A stretch of DNA of 38,778 nucleotides, from assembly GCA_024694125.1 (NCBI GenBank), contig JAILKE010000040.1:1-38778 (forward strand), in the 5' to 3' direction. The position numbers and the translations under genes were made by a program. The notes below the pieces were generated by a model. It made no database searches. It was not told the origin of the DNA and saw nothing but the letters and a program-made list of their open reading frames with translations. Shown here piece after piece: positions 1 through 9,100 of the stretch (position 1 is the first letter of the stretch; each line of letters opens with the position of its first letter). This DNA is from Bacteroidales bacterium (GTDB taxonomy: Bacteria > Bacteroidota > Bacteroidia > Bacteroidales > UBA3663).

Positions 1-1
1 A

Positions 2-733
2 GCTCGCACATATCATAATTTAGGCGACGATGTCAATGCCTATAAGTGCTACAATATGTATCTTGCCATAAGAGATACAATTGCAGACTCATGGACTAAT
101 AAGAAAGTTGCAGCAGCACAACGAGACTTAGTTTTACGTCAATTAGAAAAAAATAAAGCAGATCAAGTTATAAAGCGAAATAAATTGATGGGATTTATCA
201 CAATATTGATAATTATTGTGATAGGATTATGTTATCATATACATAGAAATAGAATAACGAGGAAACATCTCGAAGAGATAACCCAACTGCAAAAGAGACA
301 ACAAGAACTATTAACCAAAGAACTTGCCTCCCGCCAAGAAAATGAACGGTTGCTCCAAGAGAAAGTTCGACAGACAGAATTAAACAAACAACATGCTCTA
401 TTCTGCATAAAACAGACAGAGCCAATACAGCATTACTATCAAGCGTTACAAGGCAAGGGGCGGCCAACAGATTCCGATTGGCAAGAACTTGATGAGATAT
501 TCCATAAATTGCTACCTCACTTTAGGGAAGTGTTAATGGAAAAAGCAGACCTCAATGAAACAGAATGGAAAATCTGCCAATTGCAAAAACTTGACTTTAC
601 AACAAGCGAGATAGGAGAATTAGTTAATCGAGCGCCAAACTCGATTTCTTCTGCCAGCGCCCGCTTATTTCATAAGACACATTCTAATGCTGGAGGAGCT
701 AAAGAATGGATGGATTATATCCATTCAATATAA
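2..733 (+). CDS. TPR-type membrane-anchored HTH regulator, C-terminal part
   Basis: The frame is open from the first bases of the window, so this is the 3' end of a longer gene; the ATG at 56 is internal. What is visible is a TPR-like end (LGDDVNAYKCYNMYLAIRD), one hydrophobic segment (GFITILIIIVIGLCYHI), a charged coiled-coil stretch rich in Gln, Glu and Lys, and a C-terminal helix-turn-helix-like region (LNETEWKICQLQKLDFTTSE). This order (TPR, one membrane helix, coiled coil, LuxR-like HTH) is a common Bacteroidetes regulator architecture whose ligands are generally unknown. The gene lies upstream of the GLPGLI/TonB unit on the same strand and could regulate it through the palindrome at 831-874; that is inference. 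The family call is fairly safe; the target is not known. Confidence 0.7.
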   Translation, partial: ARTYHNLGDDVNAYKCYNMYLAIRDTIADSWTNKKVAAAQRDLVLRQLEKNKADQVIKRNKLMGFITILIIIVIGLCYHIHRNRITRKHLEEITQLQKRQQELLTKELASRQENERLLQEKVRQTELNKQHALFCIKQTEPIQHYYQALQGKGRPTDSDWQELDEIFHKLLPHFREVLMEKADLNETEWKICQLQKLDFTTSEIGELVNRAPNSISSASARLFHKTHSNAGGAKEWMDYIHSI

Positions 734-830
734 AATCACTTATAGGGTCAGGCAGACTAAGCATATATAGCCAATGAGATAAAATCGCAGTTAGAAGCCA
801 TTGAAATAAAGATTTAAGTAAGATATTCCA

Positions 831-874
831 CCCTCGCAAAAACTCGCAAATAATAATGCGAGTTTTTGCGAGGG
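831..874. promoter_or_regulatory. Perfect 18-bp inverted repeat built from four CTCGCA half-sites
   Basis: Arms 831-848 and 857-874 are perfectly complementary around the 8-base loop AATAATAA. Each arm holds CTCGCA (or TGCGAG) twice, 10 bases apart: 833-838, 843-848, 857-862 and 867-872. The right arm ends 7 bases before the -33 element of the promoter at 882-912. It could be an operator for two dimers, the terminator of the upstream regulator gene, or both. No clear T-run follows it. Confidence 0.6.
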
Positions 875-881
875 ATTATTC

Positions 882-912
882 TTTGTTAAATAAAAAAAAC
901 TCCATACATTTG
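882..912 (+). promoter_or_regulatory. Bacteroidetes-type promoter for the GLPGLI/TonB unit
   Basis: TTTG at 882-885, 19 bases, then TACATTTG at 905-912 match the TTTG-N19/20-TAnnTTTG consensus of the Bacteroidetes primary sigma factor. Transcription would start near 919, cover the peptide remnant and proceed into the GLPGLI genes. Confidence 0.75.
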
Positions 913-927
913 CGCCGACAAACATAA

Positions 928-1105
928 ATCTCTACAATCCTCATTGTGGCCATTGCCTTGACATGCATTTCCTCAATGTTTGCCGCACGTTATCGTACTA
1001 AATGGGGGTGGTTGGATAATAGCTCCATCTCATGAATATTTCGAATCAATTGATGAATGGGCGGATTGGATGGATGAGATGGATCTCGTTACAGAATACG
1101 AATAA
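928..1105 (+). pseudogene. Frameshifted remnant of a small secreted peptide (copy 1)
   Basis: One frame gives a signal-peptide-like stretch (ILIVAIALTCISSMFAAR from about 934) and stops at TGA 1033-1035. The next frame continues with HEYFESIDEWADWMDEMDL to TAA 1103-1105. One extra base near 1027 would explain the break: removing it joins DNSS to SHEYFE. The joined product resembles the peptide encoded at 2008-2203 in its leader, a basic segment after the predicted cleavage site, YFE, DW and EM. No ATG is seen in frame, so the start also seems decayed. It ends 44 bases before the first GLPGLI gene. Function unknown. Confidence 0.6.
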
Positions 1106-1149
1106 TTCGTGATTATTTGATTATCAATAAACCTATACTATCTGCAGTT

Positions 1150-1995
1150 ATGAAATTATCAAATACTTTTCACAGCATTTTGTTGATTTTCCTTTTTTCT
1201 TTTTGTGCTTCAGAAATTGCATTTTCCCAGTCTGCTAATAATGCACCGTTGAAGTTTACACCACAGATTCATGCGGGAAACACTTCAATGTACGTTATTT
1301 ATCAGCGCAAAGTTGTAGATCCTGTATTAAAAGAAGAGAAGGAATTTAAAAATATACTGATGATAAAAGACAGTTTGTCTGTATTCGTTAACTATGGAGC
1401 TTACCAGTTCAATAAGGCTGCGGATAGTATAGGTTTTGAAAATATAGATAAAAGACTCTTTTTTCAACTGACTAAAAAATATAATGCGAAAGAATTTTCC
1501 TACCATCTCTTAAAGCAATATAATCACAATAATCTGATTTATTGTAATTATGCAGGTATGGTTTCTATGAAATACGATGAACCAATACCCGATATGCAAT
1601 GGCAAAAGTGTGAAGGCCAGGATACAATAGCTGGGTACTGCTGTCACAAAGCTATGCTTAGTTTCCGTGGACGTAACTGGACCGCCTGGTATGCTCCTGA
1701 ACTGAAGTATTCCGACGGTCCATGGAAATTCAACGGATTGCCAGGTTTGATACTCAAAGCAGTCAGCGAAGATGGAGAGCAGAATTTTACAGCCTGTATA
1801 GTTTCGTTCGAGCAGATTCCAATTGTTTATAATGACGATTCAATGGTACAGAAAACCACACGAAAGAAGTTCAATAAACATCTAATGCTGCATAAAACGA
1901 ATGCCAACCAGACTATGGCAGGACTAATCTCCAATGCAGACAATACCCCCTTACAAATAAATCGCCTTTTTTATAGTCCAGAAGAAAAAGAATAA
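1150..1995 (+). CDS. GLPGLI family secreted protein (first copy)
   Basis: A 281-residue exported protein of the Bacteroidetes GLPGLI family. The eponymous motif is present as WKFNGLPGLILKA about two thirds along. The ATG at 1150 is chosen because it gives a clean signal peptide (MKLSNTFHSILLIFLFSFCA, then SEIAFSQ); the frame is open upstream to a TTG at 1117 that would only add 11 residues before that signal. The C-terminal half holds the family pattern: a Cys pair around WQKCEGQDTIAGYCCHKA, then RGRNWTAWYAPEL and SDGPWKFNG. Biochemical function is unknown. Family members are often encoded beside TonB-receptor-like outer-membrane proteins, as here, which suggests an envelope role. A second copy lies at 2322-3164. 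Confidence 0.88.
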   Translation: MKLSNTFHSILLIFLFSFCASEIAFSQSANNAPLKFTPQIHAGNTSMYVIYQRKVVDPVLKEEKEFKNILMIKDSLSVFVNYGAYQFNKAADSIGFENIDKRLFFQLTKKYNAKEFSYHLLKQYNHNNLIYCNYAGMVSMKYDEPIPDMQWQKCEGQDTIAGYCCHKAMLSFRGRNWTAWYAPELKYSDGPWKFNGLPGLILKAVSEDGEQNFTACIVSFEQIPIVYNDDSMVQKTTRKKFNKHLMLHKTNANQTMAGLISNADNTPLQINRLFYSPEEKE

Positions 1996-2007
1996 AAACT
2001 ATCAGTT

Positions 2008-2203
2008 ATGAAAAAAAAAGAAAATAATTGTTTGCTTGGCTTTACTTGCTATTGCAGTTATATCTTTTGCAAGAACCTATAGAAATCGTTCTGGTATCGA
2101 ATTTACAGGCTCCAGCTATGCTTATTTCGAATGTTATGAAGATTATATTGATTGGCTTAGAGAAATGAATTGTGATGCGGCATACTACCACATGCATCTA
2201 TAA
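2008..2203 (+). pseudogene. Small secreted peptide with a 9-A tract that breaks the frame (copy 2)
   Basis: ATG at 2008 is followed at once by nine A residues (2011-2019). Read as written, translation stops after about 24 residues. With eight A residues the same ATG gives a 64-residue product: MKKK, a signal peptide (KIIVCLALLAIAVISFA), a basic stretch (RTYRNRSG) and an acidic/aromatic tail (SSYAYFECYEDYIDWLREM) ending at TAA 2201-2203. It is the paralogue of the remnant at 928-1105 and lies between the two GLPGLI genes. A homopolymer of this length at the start codon can be phase-variable, corrected by polymerase slippage, a real lesion or a sequencing error; the sequence alone cannot decide. 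Function unknown. Confidence 0.6.
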
Positions 2204-2321
2204 AATTACAGGCAAATTCTTAAGTATTATTTGCAGGTAATAAAGATTAGCTGACCCACTTGTTTATAGAGTAGTTGTGGCTGTCTTATCTGATTGGACA
2301 CAACTACCATTACTGATAAAA

Positions 2322-3164
2322 ATGATTAAAATGAGACTAAAATTATTATTGCCCTTTATTTTGATTGCGCTTTGTTGCAGTCAGCAGTGCTTGGCTGAAG
2401 AAGACGATGTAGATGGAATCGCCCCTTTAGCCCCCATGGTCGATGTTGACGTAAGTCACCTACAGGTAGTGTATAAATATGTGGCTAAAGATACAGTTAT
2501 CAAGCAGGTGCAGGAAAAGAACGAGATATTGGTCGTGGGTAGCAAGGCTTCGTTCTACAGTAATTACGAAAATTTCCTGATGTCATTGGCTATCGACTCT
2601 ATTGGTCGTGACCGAATATTAAGAAGCCAATATGGACGGTTGTTGTATCGGTATCGAGCAGAAAATCTCAGTTTCTATATATGCAAATGGCGTGATGACC
2701 ATCGCATACTATATAAGGATTATGTATCAATGGGCAGTATGTATTATTATGAAGATCTACCTAAATTGGATTGGACCCTCTGCGAGGAGCGCCAGACAAT
2801 TATAGGTTATTCTTGTCAAAAGGCAATACTCCCCTTCCGAGGCAGGACTTGGGTGGCATGGTTCACTCAAGCATTACCTAGTGACGGTCCTTGGAAACTT
2901 GGAGACCTGCCAGGCATGATACTAAAAGCCGAGACACTCGATGGTATGCAGAGCTATGTGGCCGAAAAGATTCTGAACCAGGAACAAAAGGTCTGCTACC
3001 CCGATCCAAATAAATCTATCAAGACTACACGTGAACGGTTTAACAAAGCCGTAAGACAACATAAACTCAATCCAGGTCAATCTATGGCAGGCATTGTTAC
3101 CAATATGGATGGAACCCCGATGCAGATGCCCCGTAAATTTTATAGTCCACAAGAATTAGAATGA
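2322..3164 (+). CDS. GLPGLI family secreted protein (second copy)
   Basis: A 280-residue paralogue of the gene at 1150-1995. The family motif is altered to WKLGDLPGMILKA. The signal peptide (MIKMRLKLLLPFILIALCCS, then QQCLA) fixes the start at ATG 2322 or the nearby ATG 2331; a GTG at 2277 is in frame but would bury the signal. Shared with copy 1 are the Cys pair region (CEERQTIIGYSCQKAILPF), RGRTWVAWFT, SDGPWK, the KTTRERFNK segment and the ending MPRKFYSPQELE. The stop codon overlaps the start of the next gene (ATGA at 3161-3164), so the two are probably translationally coupled. Role unknown, presumably acting in the periplasm with the outer-membrane protein. Confidence 0.87.
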   Translation: MIKMRLKLLLPFILIALCCSQQCLAEEDDVDGIAPLAPMVDVDVSHLQVVYKYVAKDTVIKQVQEKNEILVVGSKASFYSNYENFLMSLAIDSIGRDRILRSQYGRLLYRYRAENLSFYICKWRDDHRILYKDYVSMGSMYYYEDLPKLDWTLCEERQTIIGYSCQKAILPFRGRTWVAWFTQALPSDGPWKLGDLPGMILKAETLDGMQSYVAEKILNQEQKVCYPDPNKSIKTTRERFNKAVRQHKLNPGQSMAGIVTNMDGTPMQMPRKFYSPQELE

Positions 3165-5539
3165 ACTCACATATAAACAGAATCCTGCTGTGTTCTATTG
3201 GTATTATGGTCGCCTTGTCACTGAGGGCACAGATCATTGTGCTGCCCGAGGTCGAATACAAGGCTCCCATAGTTATACAGCATGGCGATACGCTGGGTTA
3301 TATGGTGAACGACCTCACGGCTGCTACCGACCGAACTCTCGAGGACATCTTGCGCCGCATTCCAGGGGTGGATATCCGGTCCGATGGAACCATCACTTAT
3401 CAAGATAAGCCCATCAACCATTTCTACATCGAGGGTATGGATTTGCTTGACAGCAAATACACTTTCGCCACACGAAACCTTAAACCCGAAGACTTGAATA
3501 TAATCGAAATCCTTGAAGACCATCAGCCAATTAAGTCTTTGCGCGATTATCTACCCTCCAACCGTGGAGCTATCAATGTCAAACTGAAAAAAGACCGTCT
3601 GTCACGTCCCATAGGTTATGCCCAAGCTGGAGGCGGGTGGCAGGATGACCAGGTCGAAGAGATGGCTAATGTGCAGTTGATGAGTTTGTCCCGGACTCGT
3701 CAGATGTTGTGTTCTGTGCGCCAGCGTGAACATTGGTTCGTGCCCAATTCCGAAATGGAGCAGAGCCTGCTTTCCGATGTATCTTTGCCTTATGCCTTGC
3801 AGCTGCCTTGGCTGGAGACATTGCTCGGCACTCCGCAGATAGCCGAAAAACGCTACCGTGACAACGAACTGCAACGGATGCAGTGTAATATGCTGCGCAA
3901 GACCAAACGTGATAGCCAGCTTCGTCTGATTGTCAGCCTGGGCAACGAACATAACGATTTCAGTCAGCAGCGCTCTGGCCTCTATTATCTGGGGCAGAAT
4001 TACGCCTCGGTTCTGTCTCGTGCCAGCAGCCACTTGTCGGCAGGCGAAGCCGACGTTCAGTTTAAGTACGAGTATAATGCAGACACTCGCTATGTGAAAC
4101 ATCTCAGTACGTTTCAATTGAACCGCGACCGCCAGCGATATACAGTCGGTACGCAGTACGATACGCTACATACTTCAGGTACCCAGCTATGGCGTAGTCA
4201 TGCTTGGCAGTATGTGGGCAATACCACTTTTATTGCCCGCTCCGAACGAAATGCAATGCAGTGGGATGTGAATATGTATGCAGGCGAGACTCCTTCTACT
4301 CTCGGTTACGATGCCCTCGGTCATGGCCTGTCTCAGCATTGCAAGGCCGCCACCTATGCTGCCGATGCCGCCACCACGCTCTATGTAAAATGGCTGAAAA
4401 AGTGTAGCACGGGCGCTGAACTGAAAGCCAACTACCAACATCATTCCTTGCAATCTGACTTCGACTGGAGCACTGGCAGCAATGCGATTTCGGATGCCAA
4501 TAGATGTCGATATACTGGCGTCACCGCTACCTTGAACCCTTTTATACGTTATACGGGCCAACGATTGGACCTCCGCCTCGACCTTCCTGTTTCGCTGTCG
4601 TATATAGAGGCCGAAAACACCAGTCAACAATTATCGCAGCATCTCTCGCCTCTGTTGATTGGTGCCCAGTTGATAGGACAATACACTTTTACTCCGTTGC
4701 TGAAACTTCGCGGCATGGCAAGCTCACAGCAACAAAGCGGCGATATCACCGATCTAATGACGGCACCCCTTTGGACTTCTTATCTGGAACGGGTCACTAT
4801 GGGCGATGGCTCCATGCCGCATACAAACCAGCAATCTGGCAACTTGCAGCTCATCTATCGCAACCAGTTGGATGGTACTACCTGTTCGCTTTCGGCCGAC
4901 GTGCTACGTACCAGTTCTTCACATTTGGCCAACAGCTGTTTCGAGGATGGCTTGTCTATCGACCGCTCTACGCGCAGGGACAATGCGATGGGGCAGACTC
5001 GTGTGTCGGCCAACGCTTTCCAGAATTTTTATGTACTTGAATGGACGCTCAGACTGACTGGCTCCTACACCTGGCAGCATGGCGATGCGATGCGCAACAG
5101 CTTGCTTTACAACCTACGCCGGCGACAATACAACGCTACACTGCAGAGCGAGAAGTTCCTGCTTAATCGCAGACTCTGTATCCAGAATGGCGTCAGTTTT
5201 TCTGCCATGCAGATAGATTACAATTCGGAAGCTTCGGCTTTGGACCAGGATTGGTGCTGGAGCACTCACCACCGCATCTTCTTCAATCTAAATAAACACT
5301 GGCAGTTGAGGGCTTCGACCGAAAGTCAATGGCGCAACATCGTACATTGGCATCCTGACCATTATGTAGATGCAAGCCTGAACTGGACAGAAGGACATCA
5401 CGAGGTGGAACTCTGTCTGAACAATCTGTCCGATAACAACCGCTGGACCTATTCTCTCTACGATGGTCTGAACTATTATACCTATCGTTACAACCTGCGC
5501 CGCCGCGAGGTCACACTCTCTTATAAATATAATCTGTAA
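3161..5539 (+). CDS. TonB-dependent-receptor-like outer-membrane beta-barrel protein
   Basis: A 792-residue protein with a signal peptide (MNSHINRILLCSIGIMVALS, then LRAQ), a plug-like domain at about residues 25-150 (GDTLGYMVNDL, TLEDILRRIPGVDI, NHFYIEGMDLL) and a long C-terminal region of alternating short strands rich in Tyr, Gln and Arg that ends in an aromatic-basic barrel strand (VTLSYKYNL). It lacks the carboxypeptidase-like N-terminal domain of SusC, so it belongs to the shorter group of TonB-receptor-like proteins found with GLPGLI genes. It overlaps the preceding GLPGLI gene by four bases. The substrate is unknown, and no SusD-like partner is nearby, so a polysaccharide-uptake role is not supported. 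Confidence 0.82.
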   Translation: MNSHINRILLCSIGIMVALSLRAQIIVLPEVEYKAPIVIQHGDTLGYMVNDLTAATDRTLEDILRRIPGVDIRSDGTITYQDKPINHFYIEGMDLLDSKYTFATRNLKPEDLNIIEILEDHQPIKSLRDYLPSNRGAINVKLKKDRLSRPIGYAQAGGGWQDDQVEEMANVQLMSLSRTRQMLCSVRQREHWFVPNSEMEQSLLSDVSLPYALQLPWLETLLGTPQIAEKRYRDNELQRMQCNMLRKTKRDSQLRLIVSLGNEHNDFSQQRSGLYYLGQNYASVLSRASSHLSAGEADVQFKYEYNADTRYVKHLSTFQLNRDRQRYTVGTQYDTLHTSGTQLWRSHAWQYVGNTTFIARSERNAMQWDVNMYAGETPSTLGYDALGHGLSQHCKAATYAADAATTLYVKWLKKCSTGAELKANYQHHSLQSDFDWSTGSNAISDANRCRYTGVTATLNPFIRYTGQRLDLRLDLPVSLSYIEAENTSQQLSQHLSPLLIGAQLIGQYTFTPLLKLRGMASSQQQSGDITDLMTAPLWTSYLERVTMGDGSMPHTNQQSGNLQLIYRNQLDGTTCSLSADVLRTSSSHLANSCFEDGLSIDRSTRRDNAMGQTRVSANAFQNFYVLEWTLRLTGSYTWQHGDAMRNSLLYNLRRRQYNATLQSEKFLLNRRLCIQNGVSFSAMQIDYNSEASALDQDWCWSTHHRIFFNLNKHWQLRASTESQWRNIVHWHPDHYVDASLNWTEGHHEVELCLNNLSDNNRWTYSLYDGLNYYTYRYNLRRREVTLSYKYNL

Positions 5540-5849
5540 TTCAAGTTTCGCAAGTCTTCGCCTTGCTCACTTTCAGTAAAAAAGGGGAGTAAAAGGGGAG
5601 TAAAAAGGTAGTAAAAGGGACGTTTGTTCTAACATAGCTTTGGCTGCACAAGTGGAAAAAACTGTTCGTACATTATTCAAAGTATCACTATTTGTAGGCC
5701 TCGTAAATGTGACTACTACAAATTCTACAACAGTTCGCGGCGAGCTATGATCAAAGTCTCAATATGTGGTATAGGGTCTGATGGCAAGATTTATTACTAC
5801 TAAGTAGTCAATAGAGTATTAGCCGACCGCACAATCATTATTTTCTAAC
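5540..5849. other. Gene-free stretch after the TonB-like gene
   Basis: About 310 bases without a convincing reading frame. It holds the 11-bp tandem repeat at 5584-5616 and leads into the hairpin at 5850-5906. Nothing else was recognised. Confidence 0.6.
5584..5616. repeat. Three tandem 11-bp repeats (GGGGAGTAAAA)
   Basis: GGGGAGTAAAA at 5584-5594 and 5595-5605, then AGGTAGTAAAA at 5606-5616, followed by a partial GGGA. It lies 45 bases after the end of the TonB-like gene. Function unknown. The 11-bp period matches that of the unrelated array at 22396-22450. Confidence 0.7.
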
Positions 5850-5906
5850 AAATCACCCCCGAGAGGAACGGAGCCACATGGATCCAATTTCTCCCGGGGG
5901 TGATTT
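5850..5906. terminator. Probable terminator hairpin between convergent units
   Basis: Arms 5850-5865 (AAATCACCCCCGAGAG) and 5891-5906 pair along 16 bases with one mismatch, around a 25-base loop. The hairpin lies at the meeting point of the plus-strand TonB unit and the minus-strand secreted-protein unit, 19 bases beyond the stop of the last minus-strand gene, so it may serve both. There is no strong T-run. Confidence 0.6.
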
Positions 5907-5924
5907 ATGTATTAGAGAGAAGAG

Positions 5925-6092
5925 CTACTTCTCGTAGTCTGACCAATCGGTGTGGCGCATAGCGGCAGCGTCACCCGTTACAACGCCCGAGGTGTAGTCG
6001 TCGCCACGGCCCAGGGTGCTGCCCACCATAAGCGGCTGCGTGTCGAGGGTTATTACCTCGACGCGCGGAGCTGTATATTGTTTAGTTTGCAT
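5925..6092 (-). CDS. 55-residue peptide following a secreted modular protein (copy 1)
   Basis: The frame runs from ATG (complement of 6090-6092) to TAG (complement of 5925-5927) and encodes 55 residues with no signal peptide. The N-terminal half has a strand-like pattern ending in a small-residue pair (KQYTAPRVEVITLD, then TQPLMVGS); the C-terminal half is polar and ends TDWSDYEK. It shares the K-Y-x-x-P-x-[VI], I-x-[LI]-D and M-x-G-[SG] pattern with the peptide at 10711-10893. Each follows a large secreted protein by about 20 bases (17 here). The M-x-G-S pattern recalls a double-glycine export leader, but that is only resemblance. No function is assigned. Confidence 0.72.
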   Translation of the reverse strand: MQTKQYTAPRVEVITLDTQPLMVGSTLGRGDDYTSGVVTGDAAAMRHTDWSDYEK

Positions 6093-6109
6093 ATTGAAAT
6101 TGTGGTTGA

Positions 6110-9100
6110 TTATCGTAACATATAGAGTTGACCGCCACGCAGATAGAGTTGGCCGCGCTGTGGGGCTGATACCTGACGGCCCTGGAGGTCGAAGGTAGCA
6201 GGGGCCTGGCTGTCACAAGACTCAATGCTCTCCAATGCAGTGACAATGTCACCCTCGACCGTACCGTCGAAGTAGAAACGCACTACGTTGGCATAGACCT
6301 CAACGGGCACTTCGTCAAGGCCGAGAGGACGCACATCGATGTAGGCGCGATTGTTGCCTATCGAGGCTTCGGCACCATTGACCATATGAATCTGGTTGTC
6401 GCCGATCAGGAAGTGACCATCGGCCACCGTGAGAGGTTCGGCCGACAGGTTGCCCACCAGGTAAGGAGCCTGAACAGCCTCACTGACTGCGGTACCGCTG
6501 TAAGCACACACCACAGCAGGAGCATACGCGCAATAGATGTATGGCCGACCCGCCAGGAGCGTGCCAGTCTCCTCGCCCAACGAGAGGCCTATCACCTCGC
6601 TGTCACTGTTGCGCAGCACCTCGACAACGCTGTAGAATGCAGCGCCCGAGCGTCCTGCTGGCGTTACGTCACAAGGCAGACAGATGGTACCCCAGCGGTA
6701 GCCATCATCGGCCAAAGTAACCGCACGGCTGTAACCGCGGCTGACGCGCACATCATCGAGGAAGAAACGGTTCTGCGATGCCTCCTTAGCACTGAATGTA
6801 ATCTGGCTCGATGCCCCGGCACCAGTCAGCGCCACGGCATAGTTGCGCCAAGCACCGCGGGTCAATTCCAGGCGGGTAGTGCTGAGGGTACCCGAGGTGG
6901 CCGACAGCACGATGCTGTCCTTCTCCTCGTCAGCCAACCAGGCACCGGCGCGGAAGGTCAGCACAGCTACCTCTTCGCCAATGGTGATGGCTGGCGTCTG
7001 GGCAGAACCGCGATTGTCCTTGTTGCCCAACTTGAGGCAGCCATCAGCGCCTCCAGCCTTGACCATGCTCCAGTCGGTGCTGTCGGTCGTAACCTTAGCA
7101 CTACCTATGCTGCCGCTCCACCTGTCATCATTGCCACCGGTACCGACGCAGCGGTCGAACGTCTCGTAGAAGAGCGTATTGGCATCCTTGATGCGGATGC
7201 TGTACTGCTGCTGCACGCCGCCATAGGAGACGGTCACCACACGGTCGCCTGCCGTCATCTCAACCTCGGAGAAGGTAACCTCGGCTGTGACGTCGGCGGT
7301 ACGGCCGCTGTTGTAGTGGGCAGTCACCACGAGACCATCGTGACTGAAGGTGTCCCCTGCATTGAAGCGGGTCGGATAGTTGCCACTCAGTGAGAGGCTC
7401 TCCAGCACCTCGGGAGTGATGGTCACTGTATAGGTGGCCGACTTGCCGCCGTAGGTGACGGTAATGGTCTGCTCGCCCGTGACGGTCATATCCGGTGTAG
7501 AGAAAGCAGCATCGGCCGTCACATCGGCTTCGCTGCCATTGGAGTAATGAGCGGTGACGATGGTACCCTCGTGGCTGAACTCGCTGCGCTGCACGAACTC
7601 CGTGACCGTCTCGTCCGTGTTGAGCGTGATGCTCGACAACGATACATCGACACGGGAATACTTGACTGTGATCGTTGCAATCTGCAGACGGGTTTTCTTG
7701 TCTCCACCTATGCAATAGAACCGAACCGAGTCACACTCCAGGTCCGACACGGTATAGGTGCTGCCCTTGGTCACCGTGGTGCCAGTAGCGGGAACGGCGG
7801 CATCGTCAATGGCGACGCCCAAGGAGGTCGAAGCATACTCCGTACCAGTGGTGATGGTCACCTCGTGCAGGGTCACGCCCACTGCACCGCTGATGGTAAC
7901 ATAACCGCCACCTTGATAGAGGGTCAATCCCTTGTCATTAGCTTTGGCAGCTGATGTACCTGTACCCTTGTATCCACAGTAATGTATAGCAGCATTGGTA
8001 CCGAAATCACCCTTAGCAGAAGTAAACTCAGTGATGACAGCGGTCATATAGGCATCGACCGTGACGGTGAAGGTAGTCTCGGCAGGAGCATAATCATCGT
8101 TGCCGGCATAGGAGGCGCGCACCACAGCCGTACCATTCTGCAGGCCTGTGATGGTGTTGCCCGACAGACTGATCACGTCGGCGCCGCTCACCACGCTGTA
8201 GGTGAGTGCGGCATCAGCCGGAGTGGTCTCCGCCTGGATGGTCTGGGACAGACCCACACTGAGCGCCATGTCATCGATAGTGATGGCCGATGCACTGCGG
8301 CTGACCGTGACGCACTCCTCGTACTGGGCCGAGAGGCCGCTGTACTGAGCGGTGACGGTCACCGTGATATCCTCACCTGCGGAGGCGAAGGTAGCAGGCT
8401 CGATGCTCCAGTCGCACAGGTCGGTCACCTCCAGGCTGTCCGTATCACTGAACTTGGCCCAGGCTGTGAGGCCTGTTCTGTCCAATGTCTGACCTATCTG
8501 ATAGGTGCTGTCGGGGGTCGATCCCCAGATGGAGAGTCCGCTCGGTTCCTGCACTACATAGTCGTAGAGCTTCACCTCGTCCAGGAAGAATCGGTTATGG
8601 CTGGACTGTTTGGCCGATATGGTGAACTGCACAGGGGCCTCGATGCCCACCAGAATGAGCGTATAGTCATTCCACTCGCCTGCGGTCAGGGTCACTTCGA
8701 CCGATGAATTTCCCGTAGCCGTGAATGCATCCCTGCCGATGTAGCCCGAAGTAGTGCTGATGACTATCTGCTGGCAGTTGTCACCATCCCAGCCACCTGC
8801 GCGGAAGGTGAGACGGGCTGCTGCGCCCGCAGTAGTGATGGCAGGCGACTGTATTGAGCCCTTGGCGCTACCGGTGCCCACCTTGAGGCAACGGTCGGCT
8901 CCACCGACAATGGTTTTGTTGACCCATTCATTGTCCAATGTAACAGTACCGCTGCCGACCGATCCGCTCCACTTACCATCGTTGCCGCCCGTAGATGTAC
9001 ATTGGTCGAACGACTCGTAGAAGAGGTAATCGACCTCGTTGACCTGAATCTGGAAGGTCTCACGGAGTGTGATGCCATCCTCGACATACTGCACCGTGAT

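Noticed and set aside
1117-1149. Upstream TTG start for the first GLPGLI gene
   Set aside because: It would put 11 residues in front of a clear signal peptide; ATG 1150 fits better.
3161-5539. SusC-type polysaccharide receptor
   Set aside because: No carboxypeptidase-like N-terminal domain and no SusD partner; the GLPGLI context points to a different group.
6386-7393. Long plus-strand open frame opposite the 1503-residue gene
   Set aside because: It is the mirror of a GC-rich coding region, has no signal, domain or promoter, and the minus-strand frame is clearly coding.
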